A stretch of 5,447 nt of DNA from Nitrospinaceae bacterium (GTDB taxonomy: Bacteria; Nitrospinota; Nitrospinia; Nitrospinales; VA-1): assembly GCA_029937635.1 (NCBI GenBank), contig JAPYPM010000163.1:1-5447 (forward strand). Reading direction: 5' to 3'. Numbering within the stretch: the first letter of the stretch is position 1; every line of letters starts with the position of its first letter. A model generated the notes under the pieces. The model was not told the origin of the DNA, did not search any database, and worked only from the letters and a program-made list of their open reading frames with translations. The position numbers were made by a program, and so were the translations under genes. This document shows positions 1 through 5,447 of the stretch, piece by piece.

Positions 1-380
1 TCACCTGACTCCTTGTGCCCTCCTCGACCACTATTAAAGGAATAACAATAAGCAGTCATTGTCCCCCGAGTATGAGAAGTCCAAGTGTCGTAGCCGCAAC
101 CTGGTGTAAAAACAGGATCAATATGAATACTATAACCATATTTATCTATGACCGAGTTTACCTTATCAAAGAGACTATGCGCCTCACGCTTAGTCGGAAA
201 ACGCCAGTCGGTATGACCGGCAAAAGATTCAGTATTTAACTTATCCCTCAGCCTTTGAGCATGAAGATAGATTAAAAACTTTTTTATCATCAAGTACGAG
301 TCTTCTTGCATCCACACCAACTTGGTCCATGTATCGGTAGCCGTGCCATCTCCATTATCGATAAACCTTTGTTCGGTCAT
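1..380 (-). CDS. DUF1566 (Lcl C-terminal-like) domain protein, partial at left edge
   Basis: This reading frame starts at the ATG complementary to 378-380 and is still open at base 1, so 126 codons of the N-terminal part are visible. An in-frame TAG lies immediately before the ATG and a GGGAG ribosome site (complement of 388-392) sits 7 nt upstream, which fixes the start. Residues 5-12 read RFIDNGDG, followed by ATDTWTKLVWMQ and, near residues 62-70, HTDWRFPTK. These match the DUF1566 hallmarks (F.DNGDGTVTD..TGL.W and DWRLPT..E). The visible end (DTWTSHT...AYCYSFNSG) resembles the family's W(S/T)S...A....F..G block, so probably only the last strands are missing. The family is common in environmental Proteobacteria, often secreted or lectin-like, and its molecular role is not established. 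This copy has no signal peptide, because the domain begins almost at residue 1. A terminator at 446-479 separates it from the upstream gene. Confidence 0.85.
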   Translation of the reverse strand, partial: MTEQRFIDNGDGTATDTWTKLVWMQEDSYLMIKKFLIYLHAQRLRDKLNTESFAGHTDWRFPTKREAHSLFDKVNSVIDKYGYSIHIDPVFTPGCGYDTWTSHTRGTMTAYCYSFNSGRGGHKESG

Positions 381-445
381 CTAGAAACTCCCATTAAAAT
401 TCAGAGAACAAAACCTATCTTACTATGTGTGAGGGCAAAAATTAC

Positions 446-479
446 AAAAAAAAAGCCGAGGGGCCAAAGCCCCCCGGCT
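446..479 (-). terminator. Rho-independent terminator of the secreted-protein gene
   Basis: Read on the minus strand, an 11-bp stem (AGCCGGGGGGC pairing with GCCCCTCGGCT, with one G-U pair) closes a TTTG loop and runs directly into nine or more T residues (complement of 446-454). It begins 19 nt after the stop codon at 499-501. On the plus strand the same hairpin has an A-C mismatch and no U-tract, so it is one-directional. It should end the transcript of the 499-990 gene before the DUF1566 gene. Confidence 0.93.
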
Positions 480-498
480 AAAAATACTTAAAGAACGA

Positions 499-990
499 TT
501 AACGATTGCTTTCTCCAGTTTGACCAGCACCACCGAACAATCCTCGCTCGGTACCTTGCGGCATACCGTATCCAGGCTCCATATAGGTGCCCGGAGATAC
601 GTGATCCATGTGGTAATCGGTCTGATATGTCTTTCCAGAACCCGGATCCATCTTCCAGTCATGGAAGAAACTCCTATCACGGCTTTGACAATTAACAGAC
701 ACCGCCCCAGGACCTTTATTCTTGAACACAGTTTTTTGTGCTATTGCATTAGCTTGGAATCCACCGGGAGCCAATGTACGTGTCACATTTTTACCCCATC
801 CATAACCAATCGGCCCAACGTTGAACTGCAATTGAGTATCTTTTGTTTCATCTTGGTTGTAAGCAACCCAAGATGCCTGAACACATACACCAGTCTGGCC
901 AGCTACCAAGGTACTCGTCATTGCGCTTGAGATTGATGCAACAAACATGAATACTACCGCTAAAGTTAAAGCTGTTACTGTCTTATTCAT
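499..990 (-). CDS. Small secreted protein of unknown family (163 aa)
   Basis: I do not recognise this protein. Residues 1-23 form a clear Sec signal peptide: a lysine at position 3, a hydrophobic core over about residues 7-18 (ALTLAVVFMFVA), and a likely cleavage after SISSA at residue 23. The mature chain of about 140 residues is polar, rich in glycine, asparagine and glutamine, and has only two cysteines (C36 and C101) that could form one periplasmic or extracellular disulfide. Residues 50-101 alternate polar and hydrophobic residues and look like beta strands. The last 30 residues (PGYGMPQG through GLFGGAGQTG) are rich in Gly, Pro and Gln and probably disordered. The frame can be extended to a TTG at 1008, but the ATG at 990 is preferred. 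AAAGGGGGGAG, an excellent ribosome site, lies just upstream of it, and the signal peptide then begins properly. Two promoter candidates lie upstream and a strong terminator downstream, so it is probably monocistronic. Confidence 0.85.
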   Translation of the reverse strand: MNKTVTALTLAVVFMFVASISSAMTSTLVAGQTGVCVQASWVAYNQDETKDTQLQFNVGPIGYGWGKNVTRTLAPGGFQANAIAQKTVFKNKGPGAVSVNCQSRDRSFFHDWKMDPGSGKTYQTDYHMDHVSPGTYMEPGYGMPQGTERGLFGGAGQTGESNR

Positions 991-1007
991 CGTGCTCCCC
1001 CCTTTCA
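991..1007 (-). promoter_or_regulatory. Strong ribosome binding site of the secreted-protein gene
   Basis: The minus strand reads TTGAAAGGGGGGAGCACG before the ATG at 990, a purine run ending about 4 nt from the start. It overlaps the alternative TTG at 1008 and is the main reason for choosing the ATG. Confidence 0.8.
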
Positions 1008-1024
1008 AGAAAAAAAGCCGTATT

Positions 1025-1052
1025 ATTCTATTAAATCTTTCACCCTATTCAA
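1025..1052 (-). promoter_or_regulatory. Proximal sigma-70-like promoter candidate
   Basis: On the minus strand, TTGAAT (complement of 1047-1052) is followed after 16 nt by TAGAAT (complement of 1025-1030). The -10 box matches 5 of 6 consensus bases and the -35 box 4 of 6. Transcription from here would give a short leader of roughly 25-30 nt before the ATG at 990. AT-rich DNA makes chance matches common. Confidence 0.4.
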
Positions 1053-1175
1053 ACATCCTTATTCGAGACACTCATTACACAAAATGCCCCGCATGAAAAT
1101 TTTTCTATCCCGCTTAGCGCAACACCAACTAACTAATAGGCTATCAATCTAGCGATGCACTAATAATTATCAAAA

Positions 1176-1204
1176 ACAATATCAAAAGCACTCAATCTTG
1201 TCAA
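1176..1204 (-). promoter_or_regulatory. Distal sigma-70 promoter candidate with perfect -35 box
   Basis: On the minus strand a perfect TTGACA (complement of 1199-1204) is followed after exactly 17 nt by TATTGT (complement of 1176-1181), 4 of 6 for the -10 box. A partly overlapping alternative is TTGAGT, 18 nt, GATAAT just downstream. Either would start transcription near 1160-1170 and leave a leader of about 170-180 nt before the secreted-protein gene. It could be a second promoter for that gene or drive a leader RNA. Confidence 0.5.
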
Positions 1205-1400
1205 GCCTTAAACAAGAAACACTAAAAAAACACAAACATATTTAAATACAATGGTTTACAAGGATAATTTTCCCTCTAAAACAGCAGTGATTTTCTATAT
1301 TAGCTCAATAACATTAAAAAATCTTAATTTTTTTGTTCTGCCCCTATATAAACCTGAGTAACCGGTCCAACATTTAGCAATGAATTCTAAAATTATCACG

Positions 1401-2432
1401 CTACACACAAAAGGGTGGGATCCCTTCTTCAACCCACTCACCAGCCTTACCATTTTCTATGTTCTTTAAATTTTTTAACGCGCCAGAGGCCATGAGTTTT
1501 TGTGACACACCGAATTTCTGTAAAATAACTTCTGGGGAGTCGGCTAGCAAGTTACCAAACTTTGGTTTGCATCCTAAGTTTCCAACATCGCAACATGGGG
1601 TCATCTCTCCAGTCTGAAGAATCGTCATTATTTCAATCACTCCTCGAACGGCAGTGCATTCAACTTTATAAATATCCTGCGGAAAAGGCAAGGAAGTCAT
1701 ATCTCGTATTCCCTTTGGATTAACATGAAACGAGGGAATCGCATTAACCGCAAAAACAAAACCACCCGGACAGGACACATAGTTTTCAAGATCGCCCATT
1801 CCATCCAGAAAATCATTTTCTCGACATTCTGGATTAGTCTTCATAGTTGTTCTTAAACGATCACGAAACTTATTAAGCAATTCCATAACAGGAGTAAACT
1901 TTTTTTTATCTTGATGGATAAAAAACTCCACCAAAATATTGATCTGCTTTAAGAGATCCTCCAGGCTTTCATATATCAGGTTCACAATTAAACCATTTTG
2001 CAGCTGAATAACTTTCTCTAATAATGGTTTCTGTCTAGATTCCCATACTGTTGGGTAGAGAGTGATATCAATACGGCCTCGCAATTTTGTTATTTCGACC
2101 AAACGTTCCCAACGTTTAGATTTTTCAGAGTTTATATCTAAATTGGTATGAAGCCTTACGTTGTCAGAGAGGGTTCTAAATATCTTGTAAACTTCCACAA
2201 TATGCGGGTTTTGTGATGCCTCACCGCCTGTCAAGTTTATTTCTTGTTTTGCTAGATCATTTAATGGTTCAATCGAGCGAATTTTTTCTGCCATAAGCTC
2301 GGCAGTATCTGGCGTCATATGCCAGTATTCCTTAGATTCTAAAATAGACTGCAAAGGGGCATACACATGACAAAACCGACACTCATCTCGTACATAACGA
2401 TTACAACTTGCTTCTACAAAAATACTAAGCAT
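1401..2432 (-). CDS. Radical SAM protein with SPASM-like C-terminal cysteines (343 aa)
   Basis: This is a probable radical S-adenosylmethionine enzyme, which would use a [4Fe-4S] cluster to cleave SAM and start radical chemistry. The substrate is unknown. Residues 3-9 form the first barrel strand and lead into C10-NRYVRDE-C18-RF-C21-HVY. The last two cysteines with the following aromatic region fit the classical motif, but the first spacing is seven residues instead of three. TGGE (residues 68-71), in INLTGGEASQNP, is the SAM-binding GGE motif. The C-terminal part carries C259, then TGEMTPCCDVGNLGC (C280, C281, C288) and KFGNLL, which resembles a SPASM or twitch domain binding one or two auxiliary clusters. 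C203, C221 and C342 are further possible ligands. The length of 343 residues suits a radical SAM/SPASM protein. The ATG at 2432 has GAGG 4 nt upstream, and the first strand begins right after it. An in-frame TGA three codons upstream bars an extension. The gene is divergent from trmB. Confidence 0.85.
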   Translation of the reverse strand: MLSIFVEASCNRYVRDECRFCHVYAPLQSILESKEYWHMTPDTAELMAEKIRSIEPLNDLAKQEINLTGGEASQNPHIVEVYKIFRTLSDNVRLHTNLDINSEKSKRWERLVEITKLRGRIDITLYPTVWESRQKPLLEKVIQLQNGLIVNLIYESLEDLLKQINILVEFFIHQDKKKFTPVMELLNKFRDRLRTTMKTNPECRENDFLDGMGDLENYVSCPGGFVFAVNAIPSFHVNPKGIRDMTSLPFPQDIYKVECTAVRGVIEIMTILQTGEMTPCCDVGNLGCKPKFGNLLADSPEVILQKFGVSQKLMASGALKNLKNIENGKAGEWVEEGIPPFCV

Positions 2433-2751
2433 AAAACCTCATGCAAACTGGTAAAGTTCGAAAATGAAACGATTCACCATAAAAAAACAATAACTAGATT
2501 GCCTAATAATTAAATCCTTATGGCTTTCTCGTTTTACTATAGCTCAAATTTTCCACTGAAGAATAATTTGTCTAACCGATAGTAACTTAAGTGTATTCTA
2601 TTTAATTATTTACATAAATTAATTTCACAATTATTAACGAAATATATGATAAATAATCTTCCTGCTTTTAAATTGAGTTATATAAAGAAATGTTTAAAAA
2701 TACGTAAGATTTCAATTTCCATGTAAAAACAATTAAGAAGAACTATAAAAA
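2433..2751. promoter_or_regulatory. AT-rich divergent intergenic region between radical SAM gene and trmB fusion
   Basis: These 319 bp must hold the promoters of both divergent genes, but no single box pair stands out. On the plus strand the best pair is TTGAGT (2673-2678), 16 nt, TAAAAA (2695-2700), each 4 of 6, which would start about 45 nt before trmB. TTCACA followed by TATGATAAA near 2625-2655 is another weak option. On the minus strand TATAGT, near 2536-2541, matches 5 of 6 for a -10 box but has no good -35 partner. A 13-codon frame (2439-2480, minus) ends on the ribosome site of the radical SAM gene. No RNA gene or repeat is apparent. Confidence 0.45.
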
Positions 2752-4524
2752 ATGAGCTTAATGACGGCAAGGGCTTCATTGCAAAAACTTTCGATCAAAG
2801 ACCCTTGCTTGCTGGATATTGAAACACAGCCGGACTGGAAAAATATATTTAAGAACTCCAATCCTTTAAACCTTGAAATCGGCTTTGGGATGGGAGATTT
2901 CTTGATTGAAATGGCCACCAGAGAACCACATAACAATTTCATAGGCATAGATTTTACAACAAGCGGGGTCCAAAGCTTGTTAACCAAAGTTAAAGCCCTT
3001 CAATTAGGTAACGTCCGGGTCGTATACGGAGATGCAAGAAATAAGCTTTCTGCTTTGTTTAAGGACAAAGAACTGGAAACTATTTTTATAAATTTTCCTG
3101 ATCCCTGGCCTCAAAAACGGCATCTGAATCGAAGGCTGATCAATCCCAAGCTTGTTAATTTAATAGTTCAAAAGCTAGGTTCTGATGGCCATATTTATTT
3201 GGCAACTGATAGCGAATCCTACGCCCAGCAAATAATGGAATATTTTGATGCCGAACCTTTCTGCCAAAACATGAATCAACCATCTGGATTACTGAATAAC
3301 CGTAACGGTCTGCCTAAAACTAAATATGAAAAAAGCTTTATTTACGCTGGGGACAAAGCCTGCTATTTAAACTACTCTCGCTCACTCATTACAGATAAAT
3401 CTAGGAATGCCGCCAAGAAAGATTACTTAAAAAGTAAAAATAATATCTCCTTAATCAAGGCCGAACAAAAATTCAAAAACAACGATCATCTCCTAACTGA
3501 AAAGTTTCAAAATGATGAAGCTAATGCAGAAGATGCTTGTGATCTTAAAATAATTGCTGACAGGATAGCGGAGGCAGGTGACAAAGAGTGGGCTAAAAAA
3601 GTTTATAAAAAGGCAGAAACGAAAGGAAGCGATAGTCTCGATTTTAATTGGCTTGCATATAGCATTGTCGAAACATTAGGCGATATCAAATGGGCAAGAA
3701 GCATATACACAAAAGCGGAGGAAAAATCAGAGAGTAGCCTCGAGTTAAATTGGCTTGCGTACAGCATTTTCGAGACACTTTATGATAAAGAGTGGGTGAA
3801 AAAATTATACGAGAAAGCCACTAACATGTCAGGAAATATTCGTGAACTGTGCGATCTCGCTGATAGTATTCATGAGACACTCGGAGAAATGAGTTGGGTT
3901 AAAAAAATTTTGAACACAGCTCAAGAAAAGGTCGACGAGTATTCAGACTGCCATGAGCTTGCCGATATTATATTTCAAAAGATGGGTGACAAGGAAAAAT
4001 CTAAACAGTTATTTAAAAAAGCAGAAGACAAGGCCTCTGATTGCAGTGACCTTCTCAGTCTAGCCGAATCTATTTATAAAAATTTCACGGATAAGAAATG
4101 GACAGTAAGCCTTTATGCCAAGGCTGAAAACAGGGCTCAAAGTAGCAGAGATTTCTGTAGTCTTGCTGACAGCCTTTACAAAAATTTAAACGATAAAAAG
4201 TGGGCTTTTGGCCTTTACAAAAAAGCGGAAAAGCAGGCAAAAACAAGCTGCGAACTTCGCGACCTCGCAGACGGGGTGTGCTTCAACTTTAGAGATCTGG
4301 GATGGGCTAAAAATTTATATACGAAGTCAGAAGAAGAAGCCAAGTTTTTCTATGAGTTTCGCCGACTCGCTGAGTGCCTATTTAAAAATCTAGAAGACAA
4401 AAAGTGGGCTAGGGAAATTTACAAAAAAGCGGTGAGCAAGGCAATATATACTTCCGAGTTTAATTGCCTTGCCTCTAGTGTACGCAAAAACTTAAAAGAG
4501 GAAGTTAGCTACATTCTAGCTTAA
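2752..4524 (+). CDS. trmB: tRNA (guanine-N7-)-methyltransferase (TrmB) fused to a C-terminal helical-repeat array (590 aa)
   Basis: The N-terminal 213 residues are a complete TrmB, the cytoplasmic enzyme that transfers a methyl group from SAM to N7 of guanosine 46 in the variable loop of tRNA. Visible motifs in order: LEIGFGMGDFL (41-51, SAM-binding motif I), FIGID (63-67), VYGDA (91-95), INFPDPWPQKRHLNRRL (113-129, the family signature with the conserved Asp117), ATDSESYA (151-158) and TKYEKSF (190-196, the conserved T.YE). No key residue is missing. Typical TrmB proteins are about 200-240 residues and end here. This one continues through a charged linker (about 214-254) into about ten tandem helical repeats to residue 590. 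The ATG at 2752 has a weak AAGAAG site 11 nt upstream. A second ATG three codons later is possible. The frame is open throughout with no frameshift, so the fusion looks genuine. The function of the tail is not known; protein or RNA binding is an inference. Confidence 0.93.
   Translation: MSLMTARASLQKLSIKDPCLLDIETQPDWKNIFKNSNPLNLEIGFGMGDFLIEMATREPHNNFIGIDFTTSGVQSLLTKVKALQLGNVRVVYGDARNKLSALFKDKELETIFINFPDPWPQKRHLNRRLINPKLVNLIVQKLGSDGHIYLATDSESYAQQIMEYFDAEPFCQNMNQPSGLLNNRNGLPKTKYEKSFIYAGDKACYLNYSRSLITDKSRNAAKKDYLKSKNNISLIKAEQKFKNNDHLLTEKFQNDEANAEDACDLKIIADRIAEAGDKEWAKKVYKKAETKGSDSLDFNWLAYSIVETLGDIKWARSIYTKAEEKSESSLELNWLAYSIFETLYDKEWVKKLYEKATNMSGNIRELCDLADSIHETLGEMSWVKKILNTAQEKVDEYSDCHELADIIFQKMGDKEKSKQLFKKAEDKASDCSDLLSLAESIYKNFTDKKWTVSLYAKAENRAQSSRDFCSLADSLYKNLNDKKWAFGLYKKAEKQAKTSCELRDLADGVCFNFRDLGWAKNLYTKSEEEAKFFYEFRRLAECLFKNLEDKKWAREIYKKAVSKAIYTSEFNCLASSVRKNLKEEVSYILA
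3514..4521 (+). repeat. Tandem 34-residue helical (TPR/HAT-like) repeats in the TrmB C-terminus
   Basis: Repeat starts fall at residues 255 (33-residue variant), 288, 322, 356, 390, 424, 458, 492, 526 and 560. Eight consecutive units, 288-559, are exactly 34 residues with no gaps. Conserved positions are A-E at 1-2, D/E plus L/F at 10-11, L-A at 14-15, S-I at 17-18, D-K at 24-25, W-A at 27-28, and L/I-Y with a final lysine at 31-34. Two helices per unit are implied: one around the LA.SI segment and one around DK.WA..LYKKAE. The last unit (560-590) has no second helix and may act as a cap or be eroded. The pattern resembles TPR, HAT or Sel1-type solenoids, but it has a tryptophan in helix B where TPRs do not, and I cannot assign it to a named family. 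Confidence 0.9.
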
Positions 4525-4600
4525 TAACGTCGCCTTCAGTCTATTGCATTTTTTTCAACTAGTTGCAGTAAAGGCCTTAAGAAGAATGCCGTTCAAACAT

Positions 4601-5002
4601 TCAAACTCTAAACTTCAGAGAACTGAGACTAGAAAGTGCTGTGGAGTTACGAAGAATTTTTTCCCCTTCCTCGCTTAAATCATTAACAACTAACTGCATG
4701 CTACGTAAGTTTTTTAAAGTTTTAGAGTTAGCTAGGTATCTTGCCCCATCATCACCTATTCTATTAGACTTTAAATTCAAAGTCCTCAAGTTAGAAAAAA
4801 TCTCTGATTCTGCTATTGCCTTAACACCCACATCACCAATATCGTTCATAGTAAGATCCAAAGTCCTAAGGTTTCTGAGTTCTTCCTTTTGAGCAAGAGC
4901 CTTGGCGCCAACTTCGCGTATAAACTGAGCTTTAAGGCTCAGCACTTGGCCGTCTGGACTCAATCGGTCACGAATCAATTCATCCAACCTGTCCGATGAC
5001 AT
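4601..5002 (-). CDS. Small leucine-rich-repeat protein, ribonuclease-inhibitor type (133 aa)
   Basis: After a short N-terminal segment (MSSDRLDELIRDRL), the protein is made of leucine-rich repeats with an exact 27-residue period. Repeat-starting leucines lie at 45, 72, 99 and 126, with an earlier diverged unit at about 18-44. The core form is NLRTL(D/N)L..N.IGD.G...(I/L)A.S, seen as LRTLDLTMNDIGD and LRTLNLKSNRIGD. This matches RI-type repeats, which alternate a short beta strand and an alpha helix to form a curved protein-binding scaffold. There is no signal peptide, membrane segment or catalytic domain, so a cytoplasmic adaptor is likely; the partner is unknown. The start is secure: GAGGAGG (complement of 5008-5014) lies 5 nt before the ATG. 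The gene follows the TPR-like gene by 37 nt, probably in one transcript, and converges on the trmB fusion with 76 nt between the two stop codons. Four or so repeats is short for a solenoid, so it may be a fragment of a once larger LRR gene. Confidence 0.88.
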   Translation of the reverse strand: MSSDRLDELIRDRLSPDGQVLSLKAQFIREVGAKALAQKEELRNLRTLDLTMNDIGDVGVKAIAESEIFSNLRTLNLKSNRIGDDGARYLANSKTLKNLRSMQLVVNDLSEEGEKILRNSTALSSLSSLKFRV

Positions 5003-5007
5003 ATATG

Positions 5008-5014
5008 CCTCCTC
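5008..5014 (-). promoter_or_regulatory. Consensus Shine-Dalgarno site of the LRR gene
   Basis: GAGGAGG on the minus strand, containing the full AGGAGG consensus, is spaced 5 nt from the ATG at 5002. It sits in the 37-nt gap after the TPR-like gene, where no promoter or terminator is visible, which supports co-transcription. Confidence 0.8.
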
Positions 5015-5039
5015 TAAAAATTTTTAAGCGCTTTCAAAG

Positions 5040-5447
5040 TCAACCTGCCCCTTGAATTTCTTTTGCGACAAAACCGTATTCATCATATATATCCCATCCT
5101 TCCTGTAACATTTTACGAGAATATTTGACCATGAGTTGAGCCTGTGAATGGTTGGGGCTTAGTTCGAGCGCTTTTTTGAGATATTTCAAGCTTTGCTTTA
5201 CATCTTTTATCTCGTCTCCGTAAACCAGAATTTGACGGGATTTATCTATCAAGTCAGAAGCCCATTTATAGTAAATATCGGCAATCTGACTTGGCGCGTT
5301 ATCCTTTACGTGATCTACAATTTCCTCGTCGGCTATCAAACTATCTAACGCATTTATTGCAGCCTCATAATGCTTTAGAGGTGCCTCATAGTCATCATCA
5401 TTAACCTCAATAATCTGACAGCCGGCTTTATGTTGAGAGTGCAAACC
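5040..5447 (-). CDS. TPR-like helical protein, C-terminal part, 5' end beyond right edge
   Basis: The frame is open at the right edge and ends at the TGA complementary to 5040-5042, giving 135 visible residues. No convincing start exists inside the window. A TTG at 5444 is next to the edge and has no visible ribosome site, so the true start lies outside. The chain is almost entirely helical and charged. The stretch VKQSLKYLKKALELSPNHSQ, followed by AQLMVKYSRKMLQE, is a typical TPR unit, in which ALELSP(N/D) marks the end of helix B and the turn. Preceding segments (HYEAAINALDSLI and IADIYYKWASDLIDKSRQIL) look like further, diverged TPR helices. TPR proteins serve as protein-binding scaffolds, and the partner here is unknown. 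The last 20 residues (DIYDEYGFVAKEIQGAG) leave the repeat pattern. The LRR gene follows 37 nt downstream on the same strand, so the two probably form an operon. Confidence 0.8.
   Translation of the reverse strand, partial: GLHSQHKAGCQIIEVNDDDYEAPLKHYEAAINALDSLIADEEIVDHVKDNAPSQIADIYYKWASDLIDKSRQILVYGDEIKDVKQSLKYLKKALELSPNHSQAQLMVKYSRKMLQEGWDIYDEYGFVAKEIQGAG

Larger units (their letters stand above)
991..1400. other. Non-coding intergenic region, 410 bp
   Basis: The stretch lies between the stop of the radical SAM gene and the start of the secreted-protein gene. It contains the two promoter candidates and the ribosome site listed separately. Only short hairpins are visible, such as ATGC/GCAT around 1083-1095 and GCTA/TAGC around 1140-1155. 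None matches a riboswitch class I know. I find no convincing terminator for the radical SAM gene. A 36-codon plus-strand frame at 1251-1361 lacks a ribosome site and is not called. Confidence 0.6.

Noticed and set aside
15..491. Plus-strand frames at 15-239 and 306-491
   Set aside because: They are antisense to the DUF1566 gene or run through the terminator; they have no protein features.
423..680. 85-codon minus-strand reading frame
   Set aside because: It overlaps the 3' part of the secreted-protein gene in another frame and runs through the terminator hairpin.
520..930. 136-codon plus-strand reading frame
   Set aside because: It lies wholly antisense to the secreted-protein gene, whose signal peptide, ribosome site and terminator are convincing.
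991..1008. TTG start at 1008 for the secreted protein
   Set aside because: It would consume the strong ribosome site and put six extra residues before a well-formed signal peptide; the ATG at 990 explains both.
1083..1095. Riboswitch-like hairpin in the leader of the secreted-protein gene
   Set aside because: Only a 4-bp ATGC/GCAT stem is visible and there is no match to a known aptamer core.
1251..1361. 36-codon plus-strand reading frame
   Set aside because: No ribosome site, low-complexity AT-rich codons and no recognisable motif.
2733..2987. 84-codon minus-strand frame over the trmB start
   Set aside because: It is antisense to the TrmB motif I region and has no support.
4525..4600. Terminator between the convergent trmB fusion and LRR genes
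   Set aside because: A T-run at about 4550, a short CAACTAGTTG palindrome and AAGGCCTT are present, but no stem is followed by a U-tract on either strand.
4208..4892. Plus-strand frames at 4208-4393 and 4641-4892
   Set aside because: One is a shifted shadow of the repeat array and the other is antisense to the LRR gene.
5442..5444. TTG as the start of the TPR-like gene
   Set aside because: It lies one codon from the window edge and is most likely an internal leucine, so the gene is treated as partial.

Overview
The window is AT-rich bacterial DNA with compact genes, good Shine-Dalgarno sites, an intrinsic terminator and one Sec-type signal peptide. It comes from a bacterial chromosome, most likely Gram-negative. 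The family mix is a DUF1566 protein, a radical SAM enzyme with SPASM-like cysteines, a TrmB methyltransferase carrying a helical-repeat tail, ribonuclease-inhibitor-type LRRs and TPR-like helices. That mix reminds me of Desulfobacterota and other large-genome environmental Proteobacteria. This placement is an impression from gene content and not a demonstrated taxonomy. I see no mobile element, CRISPR array, rRNA or tRNA.

Layout, left to right. Positions 1-380 (minus): N-terminal part of a DUF1566-domain protein that runs off the left edge. Positions 446-479: a strong intrinsic terminator on the minus strand, closing the next gene. Positions 499-990 (minus): a 163-residue secreted protein of unknown family. 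Positions 991-1400: a non-coding stretch with two sigma-70-like promoter candidates for that gene. Positions 1401-2432 (minus): a 343-residue radical SAM protein with an unusually spaced cluster motif and a SPASM-like C-terminal cysteine region. Positions 2433-2751: a very AT-rich divergent intergenic region. Positions 2752-4524 (plus): tRNA (guanine-N7-)-methyltransferase (TrmB) fused to about ten 34-residue helical repeats. Convergent to it, 4601-5002 (minus) is a small LRR protein. It sits 37 nt downstream of 5040-5447 (minus), the C-terminal part of a TPR-like protein that enters from the right edge. These last two are probably co-transcribed.

No classical multi-gene pathway can be read from the window. 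The secreted protein has its own promoter candidates and terminator, the DUF1566 gene lies beyond that terminator, and trmB is divergent from the radical SAM gene. The most unusual item is the TrmB fusion: a complete, apparently intact housekeeping tRNA-modification enzyme with a long solenoid tail, next to two genes encoding other types of repeat scaffold. The second is the radical SAM enzyme of unknown substrate. Whether it acts on its neighbour's secreted product is speculation.
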